Shown piece after piece: positions 50,615 to 60,290 of a DNA stretch of 64,000 nucleotides. The notes under the pieces were generated by a model that was not told the origin of the DNA, ran no database searches, and saw only the letters and a program-made list of their open reading frames with translations. This DNA comes from Eopsaltria australis (Eukaryota; Chordata; Aves; Passeriformes; Petroicidae). The stretch lies in contig JAVTVJ010000343.1 in the NCBI GenBank assembly GCA_034509425.1, positions 868,001 through 932,000 of the forward strand. Direction: 5' to 3'. Position 1 is the stretch's first letter. Every line of letters starts with the position of its first letter. Made by a program: the position numbers and the translations under genes.

Positions 50615-50727
50615 TGAGCGTGCGGCTGTGCGCGGCGGTGCCGGAGCCGGTGGCGGTGCCGGCGGCGGTGCCCGGCCCGGCCCGGCCCGCGCTGCCCCCG
50701 CGCTGCCCGGCCCGCCCGCGGTGCCCC

Positions 50728-51745
50728 TCACTGCACGCTGGTCTGCAGTCCGTGGTGAGGGGGCGGCGTGTCGGAGTTGACGGTGCCGACCTGGGAGTAG
50801 ACATCGTCGGGGGTCTGCTGCTGGATCCCCGGGGGGGTCATCCGTTTCTCTTTCTGCCTCCGATTGCAAAACCAAACCCTGACCACCTCCTTCTCCAGCT
50901 GCAGGCTGTCCGCTAGGTTCGTAATCTCCTGGGCGGAGGGCTTGGGGCATTTCAGAAAGTGGCTCTCCAAGGCCCCCTTGACACTCACCTCGATGGAGGT
51001 CCGCTTCTTCCTCTTCCTGCCCTGGGCGGCGATCTTGTCGATGCTGGTGGGACTGCCCGTGGAAGAGTCGGCTTCCTCCAGCCACTTGTTCAACAAAGGC
51101 TTCAGCTTGCACATGTTCTTGAAGCTGAGCTGCAGGGCCTCGAAGCGGCAGATGGTGGTCTGCGAGAAGACGTTGCCGTAGAGGGTGCCCAGCGCCAGCC
51201 CCACGTCGGCCTGGGTGAAGCCCAGCTTAATCCGCCGCTGCTTGAACTGCTTGGCGAACTGCTCCAGGTCGTCGGAGGTCGGCGTGTCCTCATCCGAGTG
51301 CGGGTCGTGGCTGTTGACGCCGCCGTGGTGCGGCGGGTGGTGCCCGGGGTGCTGGTGGTGGTGGTGGTGGTGATGCCCGGGGTGCTCGCCCAGCTCCGGC
51401 GTCTCGCCGCGCACGAGCCCCGGGTGCACCAGGCTCTGACCGCCGGGGGGGGGGCTCAACATGCCGTTCACCGTGAAACCCCCGGGCTGCGAGTAGAGGA
51501 GCGACTGCTGCTGCTGCTGCCCGCCGGCCATGGAGGGTAGGTGGGCGGCCGCCGCCGCCCCCCAGGCCGCCGGGTGCCCCTGGTGCGGGGGGCCCAGGTG
51601 GGGCGGCCGGTGGTGCAGCGCCGCGCCCGAGTGCAGGTCGTCGCGTCCGCCGCTGCCCTTGACGTCGGGCGGCGGCGGCGGCTGCTGGGGGCTGCCCGTC
51701 ATGCCCACGGGGCTGCCGGACCAGGGCGAGCCCGCTTCGGCGGCA

Positions 51746-51778
<33 letters not shown>

Positions 51779-52047
51779 TGGGGCAGGGCTGTCACCCACT
51801 GGTGGGCATGGCTCAGCATATGGCCGCCGTTGCTGGCGGCCATGGCGCCCGGCATGAAGTCGCTCTGGACCATCTTGGCCGCCGGGTCGCCGCGGTAGCC
51901 GCCCGCCACCGAGGTGACGGCCACGCTCCCCGGCTGCATGCCGCCGCCGCCGCCGCCGCCGCCGCCGCCCGAGTCCGCGTGGACGATGGAGCCGGCCGCC
52001 AGGATGCCGTTGCCGGGGAGGTAGGGGTTAGAGGTGGCCGCGGCCAT
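50728..52047 (-). CDS. POU3F3: POU domain class 3 transcription factor 3 (BRN1)
   Basis: Nuclear transcription factor that binds octamer-type DNA and acts in neural progenitors, cortex and kidney in vertebrates (family knowledge). It is one uninterrupted 439-residue exon. The start is [13 protein letters not shown], as in BRN1 orthologues, and the end is HHGLQTSVQ, which separates it from POU3F2. Order: Gly run (27-36), [23 protein letters not shown] (about 69-90), a 13-Ala run (91-103), poly-Gln (177-181) and a His-rich stretch (225-241). The POU-specific domain covers about 253-327, with contact residues Q296 and R301. A basic RKRKK (344-348) follows, then the homeodomain at about 345-404 with WFCN (392-395), where N395 is homeodomain Asn51. 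It is shorter than the roughly 500-residue human protein because the Gly, Ala, Pro and His runs are shorter. The ATG at 52047 has G at -3 and G at +4. The frame stays open 63 codons further upstream but only to a GTG, beyond which is a stop (52240-52242). Confidence 0.98.
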
Positions 52048-53098
52048 CCCGCGCCCGCCGCCCGCCGCTCGCCCCCGCCGCGCCGCAGCCGCCGCTGCGC
52101 CGCCGCCGCCGGCTGCCGGGCGCCCGCCGCGAGCGCCCTTGCCCGGCGCTGCCGGGGCCGCTGCCGGGGCCGCCGCCCGCGCCGCCGCCGCCGCCGCCTT
52201 CCCAGCCTCGCCGGGGCGCCGGGGCGCGGGGTTCACCTGCTAGCGCTCCGCTGCGCTCTCCTCCGCCCGTCCGCCGGCCGTCCTGCCTCCGCTCCGCGGC
52301 GCGCTCGTTGCGGTCGCCGGCTCTTGCTTCGCCTTTTATATTTTTTTAGCCTTTCTTTTTTTTTTTTCCAAAAAAAGAGAAATATTTAGCTGTACATGTA
52401 GTTTTCCTCCGCCTTCTTCTCGCCCGGGTTTGCTGCTCGCAGGGAGGAAACCAAACAAAGGCTAAAAAGCGAAAAAAAGGGGGGGGGGGGATCAAAAAGC
52501 CCCCGTGCCTTCTCCCCTCCGCTCCCCTAGGAGTACATCTCCTCCTCTCAGCCTTCCCCTCTCAGAGTGAAACTTTTCCTTTTCTTCTTCCTTTAAGGCT
52601 TTGTGTGTGGGTATATTTTCCTTTTTTTCTGCCTCTCTCTCTGTCTTTCTCTCCTCCGTTCCTCGATCTCCTTTTGCTCTGTTATTTGCAAGTTTTGTTG
52701 CTGTCCTAAGAAAACTTCCTGTGATGATGATGGTGGTGATGGTGGTGATGATGCATTTCTCAAAGTTGTGCTGTTGCTGGAGCACTTTGTCCCCTTTGAA
52801 ACAAGAGTCCTGCCGGAGCCTTCTTGCTAGAGTCACGCTCTGGATAAGACATTTTTTTCTCTCTACCTTTTCTTTAGGCGGTCGAAAAAAAAAAAAAAAG
52901 AAGTAAAAAAGAAATTTTAAAAGTTGAAATTTCTCGTTACCTCGCGAATTGTTTCTTTCCCTCTCCCGCTCTCTCTCTCGCTTGGTTTGTTGTCTCTTTT
53001 TTTTTTTTTTTGGTTGTGTTTGTTTTGCTTTTTATTTTAATTCCAGCAGTTGGTCGAGGGAGGAGGCGGAGGAGGAGCGCCTTGGTGGAGAGGTGTGT
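52048..53098 (-). other. POU3F3: Proposed 5'UTR of POU3F3
   Basis: Runs from the TATA-predicted start (near 53098) to the ATG. It holds a (GATGGTGGT)-type trinucleotide tract near 52723-52755, A/T homopolymers, a G run at about 52480-52490 and at least one clear upstream ORF. The 3'-most 190 bases are extremely GC-rich and open in frame with the CDS. If transcription starts nearer the CCAAT pair, the leader is about 200 bases longer. Confidence 0.4.
52760..52852 (-). CDS. Upstream ORF in the POU3F3 leader (30 codons)
   Basis: ATG at 52850-52852 with A at -3, followed by 30 codons and a TGA at 52760-52762, well before the main ATG. It begins MSYPERDSSKK and resembles no known protein. If the leader is as proposed, this uORF could dampen POU3F3 translation. 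It may equally be a chance frame. Confidence 0.25.
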   Translation of the reverse strand: MSYPERDSSKKAPAGLLFQRGQSAPATAQL

Positions 53099-53125
53099 GT
53101 ATGTGTGTGTGCATATATGGTATCC

Positions 53126-53131
53126 TTTATA
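53126..53131 (-). promoter_or_regulatory. POU3F3: TATA box of POU3F3
   Basis: The minus strand reads GTGTATAAAGG, a strong TATA element about 1.08 kb upstream of the start codon. It predicts a start site near 53098. A TATA box inside a CpG-island promoter is known for some developmental regulators. It needs 5'-end data for proof. Confidence 0.5.
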
Positions 53132-53365
53132 CACTAACTCCAGCGGGGAAGTTGGCTGCCGGGCTGGCAGCGCGCACTGGCGGTGCCGGAGTCCCGCCGC
53201 TCGCCTCTCCCCGCCTCCCTCTCCCGGGCCGTGCCCGCGCCCTCCCTCCTCCCTCCCTCCCTCCCGTCGGTCCGTCCCTCCCTCTCCTCCCTCCTCCCGC
53301 CGCCGCCGCCGCCCGCGCCGCCAGCGCCCGGCCCCACCGCGAGGAAGCGGCCGCCGCCGCCCCCG

Positions 53366-53443
53366 CCGATTGGCTGCGCGCCCCGTGACGGACAGCGCGC
53401 CGCCGGCCGCGCGGCCCCCCTTCCGGCCGTTCCGATTGGCTGC
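53366..53443 (-). promoter_or_regulatory. Pair of NF-Y (CCAAT) sites
   Basis: The same 12-mer, CCGATTGGCTGC on the plus strand, occurs at 53366-53377 and 53432-53443, 66 bp apart. On the minus strand each reads GCAGCCAATCGG, a full NF-Y consensus in the same orientation as POU3F3. They mark the proximal promoter but are 240-310 bp from the TATA box. They may serve a second start near 53.3 kb, or a divergent promoter. Confidence 0.55.
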
Positions 53444-54560
53444 TTTTTAATTTAGGCAAAGTGGCGTCGGAGATGGAAGTTGCTCCCCCTTGCCTCTATC
53501 CCTCCTCCCCCTCCCCTTCCTCCTTCCTCCTCCCTCCCTCCATCCCTCCCTCCCTCCGCCTCTTAACTCTTCCTGCGCGGCGGAGGCACGCATCTTGGCG
53601 CTCTCCCGCCGTCGCCGCTCGGGCAGGGGCGAGCGCGGGCGGTAATAATTAATAACAACAGTAATAACGACAATAATAACGACGCCAGAATCGGGCGGGA
53701 TTGTGAAAGGCGTTTGTGCGGAGGTGCCACCACCGAGGCACACGCACCCGCCTGCCTCCCGCCGGCAGTGCCCGTACCGGCATTCGGAGCTGCCCCCCGG
53801 TGCTCGGCCCCGGAGGCGCCCGCCCTCCGCCCGCCCCCTCCTCCCTTTGTCCGCCCCCGCACCCCGGGGTGCGCCCCGGACCCCGGCAGCCCGCCCGCAG
53901 CCGTCACGCCGGGGGGCTGGCCCGGCAGCGCCGGAGAAGGGCCGCCCCGTCGGCGGGGGAGGTGGCGAGGGGAGCCGGCGTCCGGACTTGTCCTGCGCGC
54001 TGCGGTCTACTCGCAGGGAGCCAGCCCCGCGGCATGAAATGCTGTATTATTTCTCGTCCAGCGGAAAGAGTTAAGGGGGGCGGGGGAAGGCGGGGGGCGC
54101 GGGGGAGAGATGCGACCGAGCGGAAACACTGCGCGCAAGCAACCTCAGTGAACCACGGAGAAAGAGAAAGTGGCAACAAAAACAAGGGCAAATTGAACGC
54201 TCCTCGGGGACTGCCGGTGCAATAACACCGCTCGGACACAGAGGGGACACAGCGCTGCCGGTGACCGCCTCGCCGCGCAGCGCCGTTCCACGCGCTCTCC
54301 CCGGGTGGCGGGGGAGAAAACGCGCGCGGTGCGGGCATGGGAATGGGCAGCGTCGCCCCTCGCCTGACTGCCCGCCCTGCTCCCCTCCTCCGCACGCTGA
54401 ATAACCCGGCCCCGGGAGGCGGTGAGCTGCGTCCCGCTGGCTGCGCCCTCCGTGCCGTCCCGCTCCTGCCGCGCGCGGCAGCCGGTGCTCGGGACTCCCT
54501 TCAGCCCCCGGCTGGCACGGCACGAAATACCATGGCAGGTCGGGTTAGAAAAACCATTCA

Positions 54561-55480
54561 AGTGAAGCGTACGGTTCTTAAGGGCGCTGGTAACTAAACA
54601 CCAAATATAATAATTTCATATATCTGTGTATGTATACATATACATATAGGTATATATATTTGTTCCCTTGCGTCCTCCAAAGGTTTCTTTTTTCATATAT
54701 AAAAGAGTCAACACAGATTTCATTGAATAAATCTGAGATCTCCAGGTGCAGACGTTTGAATAGTCAGTGCCAGAACCCCATGTTTTCCTTTCCAGCCGAT
54801 TTTGCTTGGATCAGGCTCAAAAACCGAGTGAGTCTCGTGGTTTTGTTTACACTGAATGGGGAGGATAGGAACGGTGCCATGGGGCCGTCTTTCATTAATA
54901 TAGAGTGAGGATTTTGTCTAAATTACTGCTATGAATTTCACAGTACACGCTTTCAAAAGCCGTCTCAGGTGGCCTGATGAAACGTGATAGCGCCTCTGCA
55001 AACAGATCTACTTTCTTAATAAAAAAAGGAAGGTGTGGGGGGGGGGGGGTGGAGAAATCCCCCCAAAACAACAAAAAAAAAAAAGCCACCGTACACCCTC
55101 ATAACAGCGACAACAAAAAATAAAGCTCAAGCTGCAGTAAGGTCTTTTATTTTAAAAAATATCCCAACAAAAAACAAACAACCAACTTCGTTCCCCAACT
55201 CTTCCCACCCCCTCCCTTGCAGAGTGAGATTGTTTTGTCTGGAAAAAAATCCAAAGTATAACAAGGGGAGAACAGTTAGTGCTGATTTTCATTTGCATAA
55301 ATTTTCATATATTTTGGTGAAAATAATAGACTAGTGGAGAGCGGGGCTTAGTGGAGTCAGTGCAAAGGAAAATCTTAACATGGATCGTTTCGCTGGAGTT
55401 GAGAACATGCTTTTTTCCCCCTGTCACCTTATTAAAATCAAAAATTAAAAAAAAATCTCTAAATCCTGGAAGTTTGATCG
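54561..55480 (+). ncRNA. Candidate exon end of a divergent lncRNA
   Basis: Plus-strand sequence leading away from the POU3F3 promoter and ending in a strong donor, ATCG|GTAAGTG (GT at 55481-55482). A matching acceptor, a long pyrimidine tract ending in CTCTGTCCTTACAG|TC, has its AG at 56260-56261, giving a candidate intron of 781 bp. In mammals a lncRNA (Pantr1/linc-Brn1a) is transcribed divergently from this promoter. The exon start and the orthology are unproven. A G run (55036-55049) and A runs lie inside the region. Confidence 0.3.
55291..55298 (+). promoter_or_regulatory. POU octamer upstream of POU3F3
   Basis: Perfect octamer ATTTGCAT, continued as AAATTTTCATATATTTTGG, which adds a second CAT/AAT half-site pattern favoured by class III POU factors. 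It lies about 2.2 kb upstream of the TATA box and is a candidate for auto- or cross-regulation. Confidence 0.4.
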
Positions 55481-55789
55481 GTAAGTGTTTTACATTTTTT
55501 TATCTACTTTTGTTTTCTTTAAAGTTTCCTGGATATATATTTTCAAAAGCTTAGGACAAGACAGGGGAACCCATGGCAACTGCCTTGAAGGAAACCGGCT
55601 GGAAAAAAAAGGGAAAGGGAAAGGGAAAAAAATCCCACCAGCAACAAAAAGCACCTTAGTGAAATATTACATAAAAAGCATGGATTCATTCCAAAGCTCA
55701 AGGCAGCAAAGCAATTCTTCAGCGCTGGAAAGTCTTTCTGGTTACTACTTCACTTTTCTGGGCACTGTTAATTATTGTAACACCAAGAC

Positions 55790-56080
55790 TCGGGGAGGCT
55801 GGGCCGGGGGGGGCGGCGCAGCGGGGGGGCGAGGAAAGCTCTCGAAAATATTACAGATTTGTGAAGGAGAGGCGAGGAAGAGATGCGGGCTGTTTTCAAA
55901 CGCTGCTTCGCGGGGGGGGGCGGGGGGGTCGCCGGGCGGGCGGGGACGGGTCCCGACCGGTGCAGCGGGCGGGAGAAGGGCCAGGGCCGAGGCGCGGCGC
56001 GGTGACCCGAGCACCTGCCGGCCGAGGGACGGGAGCGGGGGGAGGCAGGGGAAGGTGCGGAGCTGCGGTGCACGCACAGG
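55790..56080. promoter_or_regulatory. Small CpG island
   Basis: GC-rich stretch with G runs (55909-55927) inside the candidate intron of the divergent transcript. Open frames here are low-complexity. Confidence 0.5.
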
Positions 56081-56261
56081 GTTAATATTGTAACTAGGGA
56101 ACAGACGGTTAAGCACAACATCTAGAGCTCTGTAGTGAAAGTCCATCAGAAAGAGTGTAATCAATCAAAACTAACCAGGACATCCCTTCATTTTATTCTC
56201 CAAGGAGATTGGGGCTGGAGGATTACAGACCAGATTTCACTTTGTTTCTCTGTCCTTACAG

Positions 56262-56319
56262 TCTTGCCTGTCTCTCCGCTTACCCCGAATCCCGTCCAAT
56301 TGAGAGGTGTAGTCTAATG
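56262..56319 (+). ncRNA. Candidate downstream exon start of the divergent lncRNA
   Basis: Follows the strong acceptor whose AG is at 56260-56261. The 3' end of the exon is undefined. No clear donor follows nearby, and the next plus-strand AATAAA is at 57505-57510, which could end a long last exon. Confidence 0.25.
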
Positions 56320-56830
56320 ACCTGAAACTCTTCTAAAGCGTTTGGGTCAGTGTGATAAATAATGTGATAAATAATGCAGGATTAAATTAACAGGCCAGAT
56401 ACGGCTCCTGAAAACTTTACCGAACCTTAAATATCCCATTATGTGACTTCATTTTAATTTTACCGCGTTATTTGCATTTTTTTCCCTTGCCACCTCTGTT
56501 GCTGCTCTTTTGGATACACAATGGCTGGTGATCATTGTAATTTCCTAGAATTAGTTACTTCTTTGGAAACGGTCGATAGCCAAATCAATAAAATGGCTTG
56601 TAAAACTACGGAGGTATAGGTTTCAATTTGGGGGGGGGAGAAGAATCGCTCATTTTCCACTTCTTGTTGACGTGCCCAGCGTCTCTTTTGACTGGGGTTA
56701 ACTCTGTGTGCTCCATCGGAACAGATGCCGTATAGAGCTGCTCCCTCAAGATCATTTGTTTCCTTGATAGGGGAACATTTCTGAGCAGAACATATTGGTT
56801 GCCATAGAGAAAGAAATAAAAGGAAGAACA
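56320..56830. promoter_or_regulatory. Candidate conserved enhancer with POU octamer
   Basis: AT-rich unique block with a perfect octamer ATTTGCAT (56470-56477) after TTTTAATTTTACCGCG. A tandem GTGATAAATAAT pair lies near 56351-56374, then ATCATTGTAATTTCC near 56531, and GGTTGCCATAGAGA, an RFX-like half-site, near 56799. It is about 3.3 kb upstream of the TATA box. Enhancer status is inferred. Confidence 0.4.
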
Positions 56831-57029
56831 CTAGTCACATTAAGCTATATGTTTGTGCACTGGGCTTTAGATAAAAGGACCCCAGTTCAAGCCAGAGAGA
56901 ACGGGGCCAAAGCAGAGGTTCTGAGCTTCACTAAAACTAGCTTTATTTTGTTTTAGACTTTTACGGTTGAAACATGTAAGCTAATTTTATTGGCTGTCGT
57001 TAATTTTATACGATACGGCTTGCTGAACA

Positions 57030-57380
57030 AAATCAACTTTGGGCGCGCTCCGCCGGGCGCCGGCCGGCCGCCAGGGGGCGCCCCGCGACACCCCCTTGTC
57101 CGCGTGCCCGGCCCGGCGCTCCCGGCGCGGGCTGAGGGCGGAGGGGCTGAGGGCGGCGGGGGCTGCGCGGGCCCGGCCCCGCCGCCGCACCCGGCACTGC
57201 CCGCACACCGGCACTGCTCACACACCGGCATTCCCCGCCGCCGGGACAGCGCCCCGTGCTTCCCGGGGCCGGCGGGCGAGGGAACAGCAGCGGGGGCTGC
57301 CGGTTCAGGGCCCGCCCGAAAGTGTCCCAGGCGGTGCGGTGCCTGCAAAGGAGCCGAGGCCTGCGAGGGAGTGAGAGCGG
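57030..57380. promoter_or_regulatory. CpG island with CTCF site
   Basis: Compact GC-rich island with a near-consensus CTCF core at 57068-57082 (CCGCCAGGGGGCGCC). It lies about 4 kb upstream of the POU3F3 promoter. Long open frames on both strands are Pro/Ala/Gly-rich artefacts. Confidence 0.65.
57068..57082 (+). promoter_or_regulatory. CTCF site
   Basis: CCGCCAGGGGGCGCC matches the most information-rich positions of the vertebrate CTCF motif (CCASYAGRKGGCRSY). Forward orientation, in a CpG island. A likely boundary or loop anchor on the promoter side of POU3F3. Confidence 0.6.
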
Positions 57381-59089
57381 TAATTAAACACAGGCACGGG
57401 CACCACAGCTCGGGGCAACCTGGGGTGCCACGCGGGGTTTTTTTGTGGTTTTTTGTTTTTTTTTTTTTTCTGTCCAAATAAGGCGCTTAAGCCTCTGGAG
57501 ATGCAATAAAACGACTCGGTTCTTTTTACAGAATTTAATATTTAATCGCGGTATTAAACCTAGAAAAGTGGCTAGTTTTCTTTTCTGTTTTTCCCTTTCA
57601 TTTCTCCCTCCTGCCCCCGATCCCTTCTTGGCTTATCTGTGTGCGGGAGCCAGGGACAGAGGTCCGATCGGACTCCCCCGCTTCCTCCCGCCCTGCCCGC
57701 ACCGGCCGCGCACCCGCCACAAGTTTTCTGTCCGGGACACTCACAGATTAACCTCAACTAAACACAGCATCGACAGCCACCACAACTTTGCTCGACATAG
57801 CTCGGATCTCTGTCCCTTCCTGAGCATGCCTGCTCTCAGACCCTTACTCCTTTTCTCTGCTTCCCTCCCTAAGTGATTACAAGAGGGGACAGAATTGAGA
57901 CAGAATTGAGACAGTTAGTTGGTGGCTTTTAGTTTTCGTTTTTGTTTTTGTTTTTTTTTTGTTTTTTTTTTTTTGGGGGGGGGTGGTGGTTGGGTTTTTT
58001 TTGGGGGTGGAATTCCTGCCCAAACACGGCTGCTTCTCACCCCCGCGCCCCCGTCCGCTGGCAGGACACCGGGCACGGGCGGAGCATCCTGCAGCGCACC
58101 TGCACCCCCGGGACGGGTGGGGAGCGCTGGCCGCGGGGCCGGCAGCTTGAAGCCACTTTGTTCCCCTGTGGTGGAGCCCCAGCGGTTTCCGTGCTACTAG
58201 GAAAGTTTTATTTCTTGTCTCCATAAAGGAAAGACCAATTGGAACCCTGGAAATCACACAGCCCATAAATATGATAGAACCTGGCAAGATGAACTCCCCG
58301 CCTGAAAACCTAACACATACACAGAAAAAAAAAAAAAAAAAAAAAAAAAAAGAGAGGGAGAGTGAGAGAAAAGTAATCAAAGACAGAAAACGACCTACAA
58401 GAAATTACACTTTTCATTTAAAGTGCTCGTGGGTCTTCATTTGGAAAACGGAGTCAAGTCTCCGGATGTATTGACCGTGAGGTAAAATGGATGAGATATT
58501 TACATGAACAAAACTTTCCACCTACCGCGTTTGGCGCAATGAGCACTAGCAATATTCCAGACTAGTAAAACACATTTCCAGAGCACAATTCTCCTCAGAA
58601 ACGTGGTCGCTTGCTTGAGATTTGCAGTTTACTTAACATTTCCCTCGCCTGTGAAGCAGGCGGGTTTTGAGAGACCCCAGCAAAGTTCATCATCCCGGGG
58701 TCGGGATTGAACGGATTTCCCCCAGCTTTCCTCTGCCCCCCCTTCCCCCAGTCCTCCAAGCGTAACCTGCGTTATATTTTAAACAAAACAGGATTTAGAA
58801 GCGCGGCTCCTCTGCTGTATGCCTGCACCAGTTAGCAGCAGTAGGCTACTAGGTACCGCAAGCGAAAGGAAAAACTAACGCTAAAACGAGCAACAAGTTA
58901 ATTCGGCAAAACTAAACTTTTCTGGCTGTCTTTGGAAGAGTCCGGTCCGGCCAGGATTGCCGGCTCCATGCCTGCCGTGGCACCTCAATCTAAGAGTGCT
59001 ACAGAGTGCATTTTTTTCTCCCCCTTTTAAAAATAAATGCCTATTTTGTCCGAATGGACGCCTTTGGAAAATGGATGTAGAAGAGATAC
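57381..59089. other. Intergenic, homopolymers and small GC-rich blocks
   Basis: Contains interrupted T runs (57438-57470, 57934-57974) with G runs at 57975-57984, a GC-rich block at about 58010-58180 and a 27-base A run (58325-58351). A plus-strand AATAAA lies at 57505-57510. A direct repeat GACAGAATTGA occurs twice near 57888-57911. No protein-coding gene is seen. Confidence 0.5.
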
Positions 59090-60290
59090 TGTCGTGGAAA
59101 TAGTGAAAAGAAAGTGTTTACCGTATTTAGTATTCATTTACTTATAGTGGGAAATGATTAGGTATGTACTAATATAACCGTGGAGACCAACTGCCTAATT
59201 AGCATTTACAAATTAAAATGTTAAACATAAAGACATATTCCGTATACAGTCTGCTATATGTAAAACACATTCGTGCATAATACAGCAGTCAGCTGCAAAC
59301 GTGAAGTTGACTGGCTTCCAGATATGTAGCGTTCTTGGCTAATGCGATCTGCTCTGGGTTTTCCAAGCTTACCCATGCTGTAGTTCATAGTTCTTATGAC
59401 CACGTTGATAGCTGCACTAGGGATATTACACTAACCAATCTGGAGAAAATAGGAAAATACACAGATTACTTTTAAAGGCTGATGATAATAACGATAAACA
59501 CAATAGGCAGGCGGATCATTTATCCATACCTTTTATTCTGAAGGCTTCACTCGGAACCTTATTTATTGTTTTGAGCATAACAAAGCATTTCGGGTTCTGT
59601 AATAAATTAGAACAATAATACAGAACTGCACATACAAAGCAAGATGCCTTTATTTCCCAGCTGCATAATTTTGATATTACCCAACGTGTCTTGCTCAGGG
59701 TTCACCTCACACGGACTGTAATGAGAGTTGCCAAATGAATGGAACAATCTATCTGTTGACTTGAGCTCAACGTAGACACATTACATATGATGGAAACCTA
59801 ATGCTCCCACCGATGTTAAAATCAGAGGGGTACACAGTTTCAATCCAGACCCTTGAACATGTAGATTTTTATTAATAAGAATAATTGTGCATGTAGCGAC
59901 ATTAAAAGGGGATTTACAAGTTTGAGTCTTTTAAAAGAGACTGTGAAAACCTTAGCCCTGCTTTTATTAGACATGATATCATTCCGATTTGCGTGCTTGC
60001 CATCTCAATGGCGTTTCACATGTGATAAAAAAAAAAAGATCCATATGCATTACATAGATTTTCTTTTACACGCATAAGGATTGGCAGTCTTTTAGTGGAT
60101 AAGAGGGTGAATAATTGTGATATACCAGAAAACAGTTCGTGCAGTTTGGCAGCTCTGGTTATTATTATTAGATTTTTTGACATTTGAACTTGTCTATTGT
60201 CTGAGGAGCTCAGTGCAGATTGCAGTAGGTCAACCTTAAGGCTGCTCTTTTTGGCATTGCACACAAACATGCACACGCTGTCTGTTCTCC
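59090..60290. promoter_or_regulatory. Candidate conserved noncoding cluster
   Basis: Long AT-rich block keeping many isolated CpGs (TTTACCGTATTTAG, TAACCGTGGAG, GATAATAACGATAAAC, TACCCAACGTGTC). It has frequent homeodomain cores (CTGCCTAATTAGC near 59190, CAAATTAAAATG near 59209, TTTTATTAATAAG near 59869) and CAGCTG E-boxes (for example near 59292 and 59659). No transposon or exon is recognisable. It looks like one or more enhancers upstream of POU3F3. Borders are arbitrary. Confidence 0.4.

Larger units (their letters stand above)
46425..50727 (-). other. POU3F3: Proposed long 3'UTR of POU3F3
   Basis: No coding exon of another gene lies between the POU3F3 stop and about 46.4 kb. The sequence is largely AT-rich and non-transposon, like the long 3'UTRs of class III POU genes. 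A minus-strand AATAAA at 46447-46452 is a plausible distal end. Others lie at 46842-46847 and near 49087 and 49404, so shorter isoforms are possible. GC-rich inserts occur at about 47270-47320, 47580-47690 and 48690-48990, with C runs near 47771-47794. The extent is inference, not seen from transcripts. Confidence 0.4.
50620..54560. promoter_or_regulatory. CpG island covering POU3F3 and its promoter
   Basis: Very high GC and CpG density over the CDS and again at 53150-54560, with a less GC-rich dip at about 52330-53060. Between 53205-53310 and 53485-53570 there are long pyrimidine tracts on the plus strand (CCTCC repeats), G-rich on the minus strand and potentially able to form quadruplex or triplex. 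Long overlapping frames in all six frames of this island (100-170 codons) are stop-poor GC sequence without domains. Confidence 0.75.

Noticed and set aside
49926..50804. 292-codon minus-strand frame overlapping the end of POU3F3
   Set aside because: It is in another frame over the POU3F3 3' end and 3'UTR, is low-complexity (Arg/Gly, Thr/His repeats) and has no domain.
52048..52236. Annotating POU3F3 from 52236 as a 502-residue protein
   Set aside because: The codon at 52236 is GTG, not ATG. The orthologous N-terminus (MA-A-SNPYLPG) begins at the ATG at 52047.
51541..52389. 282-codon plus-strand frame antisense to POU3F3
   Set aside because: It mirrors the GC-rich coding strand, giving a Gly/Arg/Ala-rich peptide without family resemblance.
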